64,000 nucleotides of DNA from Stratiolaelaps scimitus (GCA_019614645.1 JABWDB010000007.1:7887501-7951500); one strand, 5' to 3'; shown: positions 38,495-52,200, counted from the stretch's first letter. Notes: a model not told the origin generated them from the letters alone. Numbers and translations are program-made.

Positions 38495-38498
<4 letters not shown>

Positions 38499-39325
38499 TG
38501 TGGAGATAACTGGAAACGCAATGCCCCATAGAAGAGTCGGTCTCTCGCACGATCATAAAAATAAACGAATAAAGAGACTGATCAGCTCAATAACAGAAGG
38601 GTCCGTGATTGCGATTGACATGAAAAACACCTGGTCCGCCTCAGCCTCCTACTCGCCCTGTTCCGTCGACCACCAACGAGGTCGTAACTGCAGAGACCAA
38701 TCGCCGGAGAAGAAACGCAGAACTGACTGTGCACGTACATGCACTGACTGACTGGTTAACTGACCGAGAGGACGGGCGAGTTGGCCCTTGGTCTCTTGCG
38801 ACACCCTTCCGACTGGAAGTTCGGGATCGGAAACTCCGACGGAGGGTTTACGTTTATAACGTGATAAGAACTCGGTCTGCTCGGTCCGTGGATAACTTAC
38901 GCTTCGTTGTTGTTCACGCCCACATCTTTGGTTGGTGCAGAGACCAGAAAGAGGGGACGATATATGAGGCTACTGGTCGCGCTAAATCTTCGCCCGTGAG
39001 CGTAGCTTAGCCCAGTCCGGCCGTACTGACCGGCGTTGTCTTGGGTCGCTGGGTAATACGCAGCTGCAGATTGTACGCAGCCACTGTCACTGGAAGGGTT
39101 AACGGTAGCTTCTCGAAAAGCGGGTGATCTTATGGGAAAACGAGGACGAACGACCCCACAGAGCGTTTTCAGTGCGATTCGGCAGAGAAGGGTACCGCCA
39201 AGCGATAGTGTCGTACTACTGACCACTGAAGTCGAGGTTTCTTTCTGAAGCGAAAACAATGAAACTGATTGTTGAAAGTCGAATACTGGCAAGTTTCGTG
39301 TGCTTCAAAGACATTCCCCTTTTAG

Positions 39326-39459
39326 GCGCAAACTGGCTTTGGTTGGCACTGTCGAATATTGAAGATGAATATCTGTTCCAACGTAACATAACGCAACATT
39401 TGCGGTTTATTTCCGGAACTGCAATTTTAACAATGCTCAAGTTCTCGACTAAAAAATAG
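39326..39459 (+). CDS. Possible last exon of a chemosensory (gustatory-type) receptor; weak
   Basis: A pyrimidine-rich run ending TTTTAG (39321-39325) precedes a frame of 43 codons that ends in TAG at 39457-39459. The protein ends FISGTAILTMLKFSTKK. Arthropod gustatory receptors, seven-pass membrane proteins, typically finish in the seventh helix with a Thr-Tyr-five-hydrophobic-Gln-Phe signature. Here the equivalent would be T-A-ILTML-K-F, close in layout but lacking Tyr and Gln. In that family the last exon is often this short. I see no neighbouring receptor exon and no AATAAA soon after the stop, and a minus-strand frame also covers the stretch. A related peptide ending lies at 61.5 kb. This could be a real divergent receptor, a receptor relic, or chance. 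Confidence 0.25.
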
Positions 39460-40000
39460 AGTAAAAGTGTCGTTCACTGCTAAGTAGATATTGTATTCAC
39501 CTTGGAAATCTCAGCGCTCCTATAACTCGGTCAATAGCGATTACATACTACGTAACGTTTACATATTGTTGTAGGAAAAAAAAGAGCATTTCACAGAAAT
39601 TCCATTCGCTGCTGGGAATGAGACGACTCCGACAGCTGATCTCAATTCCCGCTAGACGGGGTACAAAGGGCTGCGGCCGCATTTTATAACCGCCGACGAC
39701 CAAAACAAGTCGCCCCGTTTCGTAGTTTAACATCCGAAAGTAGTTCCAGCCACCCCACACCATGTATTTATCTGCCATACAGGCGGACGTTCATCGCCTC
39801 TACCTGTAGGTACCTACCAGAGTCTCGTTTACCCTTCTCGCCCCCTCCATCCCTTCAATTTTCAGTCTGTATGAAAGTCGGCCAACCGGCCGGCCAAGCC
39901 AGCAACAGCAGTGTGGTTTGTAGTCGCCGTGAACCCTGTGCAAACAGCCTAACCCCTAAAGGTCTGGACATTCAGAATCGCCAGTTTGTCCTCGGCACAT

Positions 40001-40345
40001 TTAACTCCCCTGCTCTAAAAGGGAAACACGTTTGCGGGCAAGAGGTGGCGTGGAGGTGGCACAAGGAATAGATATTCTACGACGGCTAATGGGCCTTCCT
40101 GCGAGGTAGGCGAGAGCTGTCCTTTTTGGGTATCGGGACCCGGAAGTGGCAAAGGATATGAAAGGTAATTTGATGGTAGCACCAGCGTTATCAACGGAAA
40201 CCAGCCAGTCCAGTCCGTGCACGCGTTCACGGGCCAACCTGTCGGTGACTTCTAGCCGGCCCGTGACATGAATTGCTCGCTGACGCAGAACGCGAATGAA
40301 GGAAGTCGCTCCGGCCTGGAGTTTACAATTTTTTCGTTGCACCAT
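40001..40345 (-). CDS. Unrecognised minus-strand open frame
   Basis: The ATG at 40345 opens 114 codons. The protein has balanced composition and no low complexity: FIRVLRQRAIHVTGRLEV, then LDWLVSVDNAGATIKLPFIS. No signal peptide, membrane helix or known domain is seen, and no clear splice sites bound it. A second minus-strand frame (40015-40230) overlaps it. It could be an exon, an old transposon relic or chance. Confidence 0.14.
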   Translation of the reverse strand: MVQRKNCKLQAGATSFIRVLRQRAIHVTGRLEVTDRLARERVHGLDWLVSVDNAGATIKLPFISFATSGSRYPKRTALAYLAGRPISRRRISIPCATSTPPLARKRVSLLEQGS

Positions 40346-41499
40346 CCAACCAGGCGGGTCAGGTAAAATTTACATCATGCGCACCTGTGAATTACTCGAG
40401 TCGCCATCATATATTCGATTTAGTTAAGCATAGTTCTCTATCGTAATGATAATGGCGACAACGATGATAGTGATAAGAATGATACGTTTACCATAAAATT
40501 ACATTAGGGCCGGACTTTGATGAAACCATAACTTTTAACCCTGACATTTTATGCTGGAAATGCCGTCGTTGAGGCATTCCATCCGATGTCGCAACACGAC
40601 ATTTCCAACTCGGATAGCATTGCCATGCAATTAACAATGCCGATGAATGGGACGTCCCGATGCCGAATAGAGATTCCCGTCGTATCTATTGGCCGGTTGC
40701 AGAGCGCAGATTTGCATATTCGTTAATTGTGAAATTCGAATCGACTCCAGGCCGGCATCAAGATTATGGCAACAACTGTTTCTGTTACACTTGAGCCATT
40801 GAATCCCCTCATTTTGTGACACCCTACAATATCGACTGTCCACAACAATGAGTAGACAAGCTTGAATTCCCAGCTTACAGTCTGTCGTTTGCCGATATCA
40901 CGCTTATGACACGGTAGCCCTCGTACGCTTCTGTTTGTACGCGCCGCAGATATATTTAGGAATCCGCTCTACGCGCAAATTGCTATAGAATACAATCGAA
41001 AATAGTTACCCCGCTCACCTAAACATGTATGTGCCTAATGTATCATTTTCAGTAGCACTAATGGTGTCATTTCGTACATTTGTAGCGTCGTCTTCGGTCG
41101 TTGTTCTGAATCTGAAATTACACACGGATAAGGCCGATGCGTCCGCTGTACACTTCAAAGCTCCGCACCCCGAGCTCTTCTAGTGAGCCTTTCGCCTGTC
41201 ATTGTCGTGACAGAGGGACTGGCATCAGGTACAACATTAAACAGTTCGGGAGCTGCTTTATTCTCCATCGAGTGGAAGGACGACAATGGCTCGTCGAGTT
41301 TTTTCGATGCAATACGCCGAGTTCGGCGATCACTTGAATTCTGAGACATTTATCGATAATATGTCGTTGAGACACCGCCAACGCGGGGTTGATGTGTCTG
41401 CGATCAACGCCTGCTCCTGTAAGCGGAAAACTACAGATGGCCTTTTCTTATCTGCCTACAACTCCGATAGAAATCGATGTATGCGAAATCGCCTTAGAT

Positions 41500-41502
<3 letters not shown>

Positions 41503-41539
<37 letters not shown>
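41503..41539. repeat. (TA)n microsatellite with inverted flanks
   Basis: About 37 bases of pure alternation. CGCCTT at 41490-41495 and AAGGCG at 41544-41549 flank it as a short inverted repeat, so the array could extrude as a closed hairpin. Confidence 0.95.
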
Positions 41540-41542
<3 letters not shown>

Positions 41543-42104
41543 GAAGGCGGCATCTTATTATACTGTCACCGACAATTTAAGACACAACGATGTACAGATT
41601 CGTCCCGATTTAAGCGTTTTACGGAGCAGACATAAATAGAGACACTGAACGCGTAGCGCAATATAAAAGTCTGGGTATTTTCGTTGCTGTACGTAGTTGC
41701 ATGAATGAATGAAGGAATACAATTATTATGAATTATAATGGTGAATAATTTGCTGTTCATACCATAACATTGATCACCACAGGGAAAACACAACAACAGC
41801 AACAACTTATCAGCACTAAACATATTTGTCATATAAATCATATACTATATAAGCAATGCAGCCTGCAAGCCCGAAGCACACTAGTGCCCGCTTCGCAGCT
41901 ACCAGTCACGATAATGACGATATGATCTAACTGTAACCATATCGTCAGCGTTGTCGAAATTGTCCCCCCGCCCCGCCCAAATCGGCAAAGAAGATCAGAT
42001 TTAAATCGGCAGCGGGTGACAGACTTCGAGGTATGAGGTCAGTAGATAAAGCAAACATGCCGGATTGCTTTAGGTGGCGTGATTGTGGTATGTGAGTGTG
42101 TGTT

Positions 42105-42120
42105 TGTGTGTGTGTGTGTA
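42105..42120 (+). repeat. (GT)n microsatellite
   Basis: Short GT run, with related GTGT sequence just upstream. Confidence 0.85.
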
Positions 42121-43277
42121 TTGTTGCTGGCGGCGATGGTGTCGAATGATCAAAACGCTTTGGACTGCATCGTTCGCCACTTTCTTTCAGTGGCAAGCGG
42201 ATTCATTCCGGGTGACAGGCGTTTCGGGTCCTCCTGTATAGCCCGAACGTATGTATTGTATAGCTTATATTTTGGCGGCGTCGGTGGTAGCGGTGGTGGT
42301 GTAGTAATCGTTGTGACTGACGGAAGCGCACTTGACACGCCCCGCTGATCACTGCTCTCCTCGTATTTTCTCGCTCTCCTCGCCCTCCCAACGCGGCTGG
42401 TGCCTACAAATGCTACTGGCCTCCAGAGAGAGAGAGTAAAGCGGGGTGAGTGAAGAAGTCAAGACGCTGGAGTCTGCAGCGTCAGCAGCAGCAGCAGTGG
42501 CCCTCGGCATACTATTACACATCACGCTCGCATGCGCCTTCTCCCGTGCGGCTGTTGGCCTGAACGGCAGAGCGAATTGTGCGCGTCCCCAGCTGTTTCC
42601 CGTTGGGTCGGGCTGAGCTGAGCTTGGCTGGGCTCCGTTTCTCGCCTCGGTTCGGTCAATGCGCTAGCAGCTCGACTACGTCGTCCACAAGGCAGCTGCA
42701 GAGAGTCGGCGCGCTTATAGGCCGACCGCTACGGGCCACCACCACCCCCCACCACCACCAGCAGCAGATCCGGCACCACCGCGGCCGCTGCTACATCTTT
42801 CGCAGCCGTTGCCATGATCGTTTCGGGGGGTCGAATAACAGCCACCCTGGCCTACCAACCAGGGCCGCGAGAGCTACCCCGACCAAAGGCTAAGCTAAGG
42901 AAACGAGAGGATGAGACACGAATGGAGGATGGTGCTCCTCTACGTTATCATCATCGCCCTTCATTCCATCATCTTCAGATCTGCGTCGTCTTCAATAGGA
43001 CTGTCTAGGACACCTCCGCAACCACCTGTGGTTCGGTCGATGAAAAGAGAATCTGAATAGCAAGTCGCTTATGATGTCTTGGGACTTCTGTGTGGATATA
43101 TAATAGTAATAATCATAATAATAATGCATGCTGACATTTCGTCCGTACGGTGTTGTTCAGCTGGACAGACGAACCTGCGTTAATTATCATATATGTATAC
43201 ATCAACCCGTTTGACGGAACTATTCAAAATGTAAGGGCATATCAGGAGGAGAAGTATGATAGTAACCTGGCGATGGG

Positions 43278-43299
43278 TATATATATATATATATATATA
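43278..43299. repeat. (TA)n microsatellite
   Basis: Pure alternation of 22 bases. Confidence 0.95.
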
Positions 43300-45232
43300 G
43301 AATCCAGCGACACAAACCGACACAGTGCCATAGCAGGAATTGTTATAGATACTGTAGAGGTACTTCCCGAGAGTACGTGTCCCCCATTTACAGGGTCTCT
43401 TAAGCTTATGTTTGTCAGAAGGGGGGTGGAAGGATATCGCACGGTATTAGCCCATTGCATTTGACACAAACCGATGTACCGTGTTCTTTACCCGCCCACC
43501 CAACTACCCACTCTCAATTCATTCATCCCTCAACGAAATTCACCACAGCTTAGCATCTTGTCTCCTATCGTGTCCATCTAATCCTCTGTGCTGCCAATAC
43601 ACAAGGAGCCCTCTGCGAAATATGCGCCGAAGATGTGGGAGAAACCTGCTTCCTACTTCAACGTCTCCTCTGAGGCGGCACCCGCCGAGGTGCGATGCCA
43701 CGACGTCCGGTCGTGGCAGAAGCCGCGCGGTTGGCCAGGGGGGGCCGTGTCAGGAGGGGCTGGCCTGCTCATAGGACAACTTTGTCGCTTCGTTGCATTT
43801 CTCTCTCTCTTCTGTTCGTTCTATCTGCTCAGCAGGCTCATGTCGTCTCACTTCGTCTGTCAATCATTTTCCCCTCGACTCACGACACGGAAACCGGCCG
43901 ATTCAGCCGGTGCTGGCACAAGCCAAGCCATCGCATTGAGTGCGCTGGAATACCGGCGTCGTGCCGACAACGCCGTCGCCGCGATGCCACGTCGTTGTTA
44001 TGCGTTCACCCATGTGCTTCCCCTCCGCTGTGTTCTGCTACCGAACATTCTCCCCTTCTCTCTCGTTCATCATAGTGATATGCACGATGCAGACTCAGTC
44101 GGCATAAGACCGTCCGATGCCGCCGGGTTATTTGTACCAATGTTATTTGTATTTATAATACGACTCACTCACATCAGGCTTCAATTCCGCTAACTTTCAC
44201 GACTCTCTCTCTTCGAATCCCTTCGGGTTCGCTCTCGTTGAATTTGGCCCGCCGGCTCCACCGCCACCAGCGCACAATACGACATACAGAGCAGCTCGTA
44301 ACACACACACACATATATATATAGTATCGGAAGACCCACCATATATATGTATGGTTGCTTCTCTCGGCGACTTCGTGAGTGCCGAGAAACGACGGTGATT
44401 AAGTTGCCGAATTGTTTGAAAAGAGAGAGAGAGAAACACAGCGGACAACTGAGCACTCTACAGCTGCCTGTATAATAGGTAGAGGGCGAAGCTGTTGGGT
44501 CGCTCGAAAAGCGTCACTTATGACGTTTTCACCTGCTCTTTAAGAACTTTACGTCGGTGCGCGAGAGTTAGTTTATCCCGAGGAATTCGTCGACGACCGG
44601 GTCTGTCTGTGAGAGTGTCTGTGTTGGTATAAATGGAGAGGGAGTGCTCAGATGGGTGGTTGCAGATCAGGCCCATGTTGAGGGGGATTTGACTTTGCAC
44701 ACATGCGGGCGGCGCACGGCCGACGTGCCAAGAGAGCCCTCTTTTAGACCTCACCCAGCCCAGCCTGTCTTCTTTACTTCTGCCTCTCTGCTTCACTATA
44801 TATTCTGGCGACTAATCGACTTGGGTTTACGGGTGGACCATCCCGCCAAGGGCTCCGTTTTGCTCGCGGTACTGCCGGCGCTTCTGTGGCCGTGGTGGAG
44901 GGTCCGTCGATTTCTCCCATGCGGCGGACCGGCCGCCCATAGTAGTTCCCACAGGAGTTGGAAACGTCGCCAGCGTTGGGTAACCGTCGGTGAGCGGTCC
45001 GAGGCCTTCACTCCTGTGATGCTATTCGCTTCTCCTCACAATCAGCCTGACCAAGCGGCGAGGCAGCGCGCTGCGCTGGCGCTCGTGAATACGAGACCAC
45101 CATGAATGAGACATAGACTGAGCACCTCGGAATCGTTAGACGATTTAATGCCGCGCACCTACATTACTTCGTGCTGGTAGTATTTTAACGTCAGGGACTC
45201 GGGAAACGGACAGGTGTATAAACGGTCGGAAG

Positions 45233-45256
45233 TATATATATATATATATATATATA
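45233..45256. repeat. (TA)n microsatellite
   Basis: Pure alternation of 24 bases. Confidence 0.95.
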
Positions 45257-47385
45257 CGATTACTATGCGGTCTGGGTACTATGATATACAGCAGAACTAG
45301 GATGCCGCCAGCCACCATTAATAATTGACCAATATCCCATTTATCGTTCATGGTCAAAAATCATACGTTGTTGTGAACCAGCGCAACAAAATCTAGATGC
45401 TGTATTGTCGCTCAACTGGTCAGCTGGATGAGCTGCCGGCTGCACCAAGCATCAGATGCATGTCTGGAAAGTGTTCGTAGTTTTTACAACATGAACATAG
45501 TTACAGGCGTGCCATACAACAGGGCGTGAACATGGTTTTGAGCAATCGTCCAATCTGGCAATTTGACACACTACGTCATAAAAACTCGTTGAAACGAAGG
45601 AACAATTGTACCTAAAGTGTTTGGATTGGAAAAGAACATCATGACGGGTGTGCGATATGGATGTGAGAGCGGTTAGATGAGCGATAAATATATTTGTTAT
45701 TATACTATTGTATCATTGCCAGTATTGTTATTACTAGTATTATTGTTATTATTAAATCTTATCAGAACTCCACAGGTCTAGGTACTGCGATTACCGATGT
45801 CAGCAACTGCTGTCGCGGATGATATCGACAGTTTGTAGTCACTTAAGGCCAGTCCATTTAGCGGCGTGAATACCAAATCCAGAATCGTTTCACGCAAATG
45901 GATTTCTATTTCGAGGAAGGAATGGGCAAATGAACGCACGTGCACGAAAAACCCGACGACCAAAGGGAGATTAGTGATCTTTTGCTTTCGTGGACGCGCC
46001 AACTCAACAAGGCGCCCCTGAGAAAGAACTATCCGTTGTAGGGCTTTATTAGCGACACAAGAAGAGAGGCGACGGGTACCGCCGACCGGACCCAGCTGGC
46101 CGAATCCGCTATGCTGCCACGATTTTGGCCGGGGGACCAGAGAGAATCACTAACCGAACCCTCCCGCCCCGAGGAACTGTCGCCGGGACTTCGCGCGACG
46201 GAGTAGCCGGGGCCGAACTCGCCATGGGAACCGCAGAGGAGGACACAACCTATAGACGCACATGTGGGCACCGATTCGGAGCGGGAACTAATTCCGCCAA
46301 ATGGGCAGCGGCCACCCACACAGGCGGACGTGGCAGCTTGTGAAGGCGCGGTCAATGAGAGCGTACCATTGATTGAACCTTGACCAATACGAATTTGCCA
46401 GCTCGAAGTGAACAATGATGATTGTTTTAGCCGTATAATCGGTAGAGTAGACGATGTATAATTGTAGGCGAAAAAATCGGTGGTAGCTTCCGTTCCAAAT
46501 AGAGACCGCTGGCTTTCAGAGGTGTTTCATCGTAGATGGCTTATTCAGAACGAGGTATGTACACCAGCTATAGTTACAGTACAATAATATGTTAATAAGC
46601 AAAATCTATTAAAAACTTGGAAAGGAAAATATGCCATGCTTAATAAACCGTCTCGTGGGCCTTGGTGGCCTACTGTTTGCCAGACGTGATGATGATACAA
46701 CTTCGCCCTTGTACTTGATCATGAAGCGACCAGTCTCCGGAAGGCTAAATCTTTGTCTCATTCCCTCAGCGAAGAGCTGCGTTCCTCGCAGCTACTTGTA
46801 ATGGTAGGCAAGCCTGTTGCTGGATAAGTCCGAGGACGAGCTTCAGATAGGCAGCCTTTGCACGGTCGAGATCACCGATTTGCCGATTCATTGTTTCACA
46901 GTTAGGTGATGCCAAATTGGTGGTACTCCGTTGATCTGGATGTACAAAGTGCAACCTTGAGGTCGAAAGGGGCGTGAGCTGTCTGCAAGGACATGCTAAC
47001 CTATACGATCTTCATATGATTGGCCCGTGAGAATGCGTGTCAGCTCTAAGTAAGTGAAGACATTGAACTACTTCAATGCCCCACAAGCTAGTCCTAATGG
47101 GTTCGACGCAGCGAGCGGCCCCCTCTGTGCTTTTATCACACAGAATCGCCGCAGTTAAGCCCCAGTGCTCTCCGGCACTGACTGGCACAGGTCCACTTTT
47201 GGACAGTGGTCCCACCACTTCACGGTATAATCCCAATACTTTGCGGTATACTACGATATAATCCCGTAGGTTGCCGACCTGACGCAGTGTACTAGGCAGT
47301 CGCATTGGGGAATACGCGTGCAGAAAGGACAAATTCGTGATGATGGAGTTTTGGGCTCAGTTCGGGATCACTTGGACACGGCGGA

Positions 47386-48048
47386 TCATATCTGATCCGC
47401 AACGACGAGCGTTATGAAGGCGGCAGAGGGGACGGGGCGTGAGTGAACTTGGATGGAGGAGTGAGTCGACCCTACCGAACGCTGTTTAAATGATGTCCTA
47501 ATATCTTTCTGATGACCTGCACTAGCCTGAGGGCTTGGGCGCGGCCATTCCTTCCACCAGATAATCAGCCCTATAGGGATAAAATAACAGGGGCCGAGAA
47601 GGACGGCGGCCACGCCGGCCGCGGGCGTCGACGAAGATGAAAACGGTAGCGCATGTATAATAGCACAAGAATTGCTGCGCATACCGTTCTCCATCCAGAT
47701 AAGCACAGACACGCCTGCCAGACACTCACGGATGGTCGCAATATGGCGACTATATCTCTTTCCGATGAGAAACGACGAAGCGGTGCGGAAGCGCGCGAAA
47801 GCGACCCATTGGACGATCACCTGCAGGGGCCTCGAGCGGTTGAAAAACAGTTGAATGTCGGTAGATGCATGGGACGAAAGGTGGCAAGTAAGAAAATAGG
47901 TCGGACAACAAAGAAAACAGATCGAAGGAAGAGGAATAAACATTGGTGGTGGAATGGTGGAATTTGTCCACTCGGCAAGGCCACTTGCTAAGCAGTGCAA
48001 TATGGACGTGGCAATGAACAAGAAAATATTAAATTCGAAAATTCTCAT
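47386..48048 (-). CDS. Unrecognised 220-residue minus-strand open frame with signal-like N-terminus
   Basis: The frame begins with an ATG (48048) and MRIFEFNIFLFIATSILHCL, a plausible signal peptide or membrane anchor. It continues with several hydrophobic and cysteine-containing stretches to a stop at 47386-47388. Two further minus-strand frames follow at 47332-47012 and 46954-46766. The plus strand is also open (47653-47991) with a very basic protein, the usual mirror image of a hydrophobic frame, so neither strand is proven. No domain is recognised, and the length is notable only because GC-rich sequence lacks stops. Confidence 0.14.
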   Translation of the reverse strand: MRIFEFNIFLFIATSILHCLASGLAEWTNSTIPPPMFIPLPSICFLCCPTYFLTCHLSSHASTDIQLFFNRSRPLQVIVQWVAFARFRTASSFLIGKRYSRHIATIRECLAGVSVLIWMENGMRSNSCAIIHALPFSSSSTPAAGVAAVLLGPCYFIPIGLIIWWKEWPRPSPQASAGHQKDIRTSFKQRSVGSTHSSIQVHSRPVPSAAFITLVVADQI

Positions 48049-48067
48049 TTGAACCCTCCTCCTTCTT

Positions 48068-48085
48068 TATATATATATATATATA
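48068..48085. repeat. (TA)n microsatellite
   Basis: Pure alternation of 18 bases. Confidence 0.9.
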
Positions 48086-49250
48086 GGAGGGATATATCGA
48101 TTCATATATATTCATTCTGCTTTCTGTGAGTGCATGATACTATTACTTTTAGTCTGAATCGAGGGTGGCTGCCGGCCAACGAGACGGTGCTTGGGATTTC
48201 CAGCGTTCGCCATGAGCTGCTATGCAGCAAGCTTTACGTTGATGACCATGGAATGAAACCAGGGTCCCATGTAACAGTCACAGTGGCTCAATACATTGTA
48301 GCTTATCAATTCAGAGCGCCCACAACCGTTATGCAAAGTAAGGCCATGTCTACGACCGCGTTCTGAACGCTGGAATACGCATGAATTTATAAGTTCTATT
48401 TAGTTCTCCTGTGCCCGTCCATTACGTGTATCAGCGACAAGTACAAGTCGACAATTTTTATGGTTTGTACTGGCTGGCCGGAGGAGAGTTCTGAACGCTT
48501 TTGAGCGTTTTTTCTAGTCTAACCATAGCCTAGGCCATATGCAGCTACCTACTTACACAACACGTGTGGGTGTGACATTGTCCCCTGATGGTTTCCGGTC
48601 ATGCATCGTTCCGGTCGTCAGTAGCCGTCACTGGATGTCTTGCAGTAGCAGTCGCAGCGATAGCAGCAGCTTCCACCCGTTGTCAGTTCAGCATGACTCG
48701 CTTCAGTTGGTTGAGGTGGTCCATTGACGTGGACAGTCATCGTGGTCCAGGAGAGCGTCTCCTGACAGTCGTCGACCCACTGGCGAAGGCCTCAGTTGCT
48801 GCTCCTTCATGGCCGTTGTGGGCTGAGCTTCATCGTGGGTCTAGCTCCGCTCTGTACCTAATCCTTATCCGGCTTACACCATTCAGTGGGTCCTTCCGGC
48901 AACCCAACCCAACTGAACTCGTCAGCCGAGTGAGCTGCGACACAAACCCTGTCCTGTCTGTTTGGCCGGACTAGCTGTCCAGATGTCCCTTCGAGAGGCC
49001 TCAGTCTTCCCGCTTTCCCTGGCTGCTATCCCCCTTCCAGCGGTCGACTACCTGATTCTTCACCGCCGCCGCCGAACACTTCGTCCTTCTCTCATCCGCC
49101 CTATTTGCTGACCCGACGTCTGCTACTGGCCTCCACCGTGCCACTCATTCCGCCATGGCGGCCTCTGGTACTAGTGCTCCTCTCGCGCTTTTCCGAGCCC
49201 ACATCCAGCGTGCGTATTCAGTGAATTGCCAACCAGCGAGTCAACCAGCC

Positions 49251-49276
49251 AGTAGCAGCCAGCCAGCCAGCCAGCC
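49251..49276 (+). repeat. (CCAG)n tetranucleotide repeat
   Basis: About five clean CAGC/CCAG units, with degenerate copies starting near 49232. Confidence 0.8.
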
Positions 49277-52200
49277 ATTCTCACTGTCTGGGACCTGACC
49301 TTAGCCAAAACACGTGAAGGGAGTCAGAGCGAGGGAGAGAGAGAGAAGCCGCTACTAGTTCCTGTTTTCCCTACAAGGTTCCGCTGCCATCCAATCCACT
49401 CCGCTTTGCCCAGCCGAGGAGGGGATTGGCTTGCAGCATATGCACGCACGCCGAACGTTGAATTGCCGCCTGATATTGAACATTGGCGAGGCAGAGGCAA
49501 AAGAATCAAGGGGGGAGGCGAGCTTCTCGGAGCGTCGACACCGTCTGTACGAATGTGAATCCATCTTTCTTCATTTACCCCGTTTACGCGTCGTGTAAGA
49601 CGAAGTGGATTCTCGCTGCTATATTAGCTTTTCTACTATGCGTCCGCCATAATAAACGAGAACTAAGAGATTGTGTGTAAAGAGAGTTCGTATCGATTAC
49701 GCAGTACGACTAAGGGCGGGAGAGGAATACGAGACACGGTTGGTTTTATCCTTGGACCGCCTTGCGACGTTAGATAAACGAACGAACTATCGAACTTTTC
49801 CAGCTAACTTTGACATTTGGCCGATTGTGAAAAGCTGTATAAAGAACAACAAGCTCCCACCCAACGAATTGTGGGTCAACTACGCGTGGTTAGATACTCG
49901 TTATGCATCTTTTTCGGATTTTCTGGAATAGCATTCGTACTTTGCTCACTGATGGCTATCAGCGTATTGGGCCACTATGTCAATTCGTGTAGCTTCGCCT
50001 GCGCTATGGTTTAAGCCTATCAGTGTAACAGATATACGTGGTAAATACGAGCACAATTCTGTGCAATATATTTCTTGTATTGGTTGGCGCTGCAGAATTC
50101 AGCCAGGCCACCAAACTGCGACTATGTTTATTACGCGCCGCAAGCGCTAAGGTAGCAAGACAACTGTTAGGGCTTTCGCTTTTACTCAGGTAGTAAAGGT
50201 GATCCAAGACCACGGGATGGCGGCCAATGATCTCCTGAGCGTCGCGCGGGTGAGACGGCTCCCCCAAATGATGGGGAGATCCTCTTGGGAAGTAGTGGCG
50301 ACTGTTCATGCCGACGAGCATCGTTTGGGTGTTCGGCACAAGAGGTTTCGTTTTGCGACTGAAGCCTGAAGTGACGCTCAAGTCTCAGCCGGCTCAGGCC
50401 CACGGAGATGGTTGCAGTTTCGTCCTTCTGGTTCGCCAACTATCAGGTGATGTATTGCGGGCTCTTGGCGAAATATTATGGCTCGTCTGCGGTGCGTCTC
50501 GCCGCGCCCAGGCTTTCCAATCCCCAGTTCCTCGTCACCCTCGGGAGGGGGGGGACCCGCTGCTGGCTAAGCTGCCTTCCGTTGATGGTGGTGGGCAGCG
50601 ATGCTGCGGGGTCGCCGAATCGGGAGATCCCAGGGAACAAGGAGCAGACCTGGCGCAGGGCCAGGTTCGGGGGCTACTTGACTACTTCAGCAGAGGACGC
50701 ATCAATTTCGGCGCATTTTCGAGCAGCTTGCTTTCTTGCTGTTCGTTGAGCAGCCAACATTTTGCTTTTCACTCCAGTCGATATCTTCTCCTTTATTTCG
50801 ATACTTACCAGGGCCACCCCCGTCGATACGGCCTACCAGTCTAAATTTAGGCGAGGTAGTCAGTCAGCGTTTTTTTCGCGCGAACGCAAAATACAACGGG
50901 TGAATTCTGAGCGGCGTCCGCACCGCAAAATGAAAATAAATAATATTGCGGCGAATAGTGGCGGTTATGTCTTCCTGTCTGTCTATTTCGTTGGCGAGAG
51001 ACGCCCGCCGACGAGGCCTTCGGCCTTATTCCATTCGCTGAACTAGGACGAGCTGGCTCTCTCCTCTGCAGGCTCGAGGAAAGCACGAAGGACGAAGGCC
51101 CGCACCGAGGAGGGAGGGGAATGCTGGGTCCGCTGGCTCGCTCGACGATGCACGACAAATCGAACGGACTCCGGCTCTCCTGTGGCGCCAGCGTGCCCGC
51201 AACTGACGTGCACAACCTTCTTCGTGGCATGCGTCGTGCATCGTGCATTATAAATCAAAACTGATCCATCTATATATGGTCGTAGACAGGTCGTCGATAC
51301 GTGGCTCGCAACCATTTATGGATATGCTCTCCCTACGGATCGTAGGATATATTCGATTGGTGGCGTTAAGAGTTTCTAGGACAACCCAAAAGTCGCCCAC
51401 TCTCAGAAGTCTTGCGGCAGTCATCCAGTGATCGCCTCCTTTGAATCATATCTCTCTTTGTAGAAACATTACTATTTTGCACAATCTGATTAGATGATTA
51501 ACCCATGCTTAGCTGAACCCAACGCGCAGTCCGTCGATTAACCTAATTACAGTGTTATTCAAACTGCAACTAGACACGGGATGAGGTTGTGACTAGCTAT
51601 TGTTCCTCTCAAAAGAACGACATGCACTTGTTCTCCTGCAAATTTTCCTTAAATATGTAACATTGGTTTCCTGTGATTTGTAAAGTCAATTTTATACTGT
51701 GGATGTTTCGTGTTCGAAGAAGGTTGGCAAGACGAGTTGCACAAGAAAGGAACCACGGTAGAAGAGAAGTGACGATTTACATGGCAATTTCTATTATAAA
51801 CATTTCATTACATAAAAGTATATTCATCCAGATATAATAGTAATAAGATATAAAATAATCGTCAATAATCGAATATGTGCTGCGCCCGTATCGGAGGTAT
51901 ACGCCCGATATCTCTAGTACAAAGATTAGAACTTCTCTGAGGTATGGTAACGAAAACACATATACATATATATAATATATAGCATCATATTTGCCTGTCC
52001 ATATGTCTGTTTGCTATTTGTTGTCGCCAGCAGCAGGCGTTCGTATTCATGGTACTCCATCAAACAGAGAATTCAAGACTAGTCGGAGGAGACCGTCGGG
52101 ATAATCCATCGCGGAAATTATCCCATCTGGTCTATGCAAGAATTGATATGCCGCTCGCTTGCCTACCTGCCAGCCTCTATCAAGCAGCACCTCTCTTGCG

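Larger units (their letters stand above)
30342..39325. other. Anonymous stretch with hairpins and repeats
   Basis: No gene is recognised. Features of note are the hairpin pair at 32.15-32.24 kb, the GTT-rich cluster at 32.66-33.06 kb, the 20-bp palindrome at 37.90 kb and three (TA)n arrays. Open frames at 34673-34894 and 35416-35667 read as ordinary proteins but lack any domain or clean splice sites. Confidence 0.5.
40346..47385. other. Anonymous stretch with several GC-rich patches
   Basis: GC-rich patches at about 42.42-42.90, 43.59-44.06, 44.68-45.10 and 46.03-46.35 kb give long frames without ATG or domain. The minus-strand frames at 46766-46954 and 47012-47332 look protein-like but unrecognised. 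Confidence 0.45.

Noticed and set aside
43588..44193. 201-residue plus-strand frame
   Set aside because: There is no ATG at its start, overlapping frames are equally open, and no domain is seen. Composition explains it.
49671..50014. Two overlapping plus-strand frames, one ending with a membrane-like segment
   Set aside because: Neither has a proper start, clear splice sites or a domain. The membrane-like end could be chance.
50308..50844. 178-residue plus-strand frame
   Set aside because: It overlaps other open frames on both strands in GC-rich DNA, with no recognisable domain.
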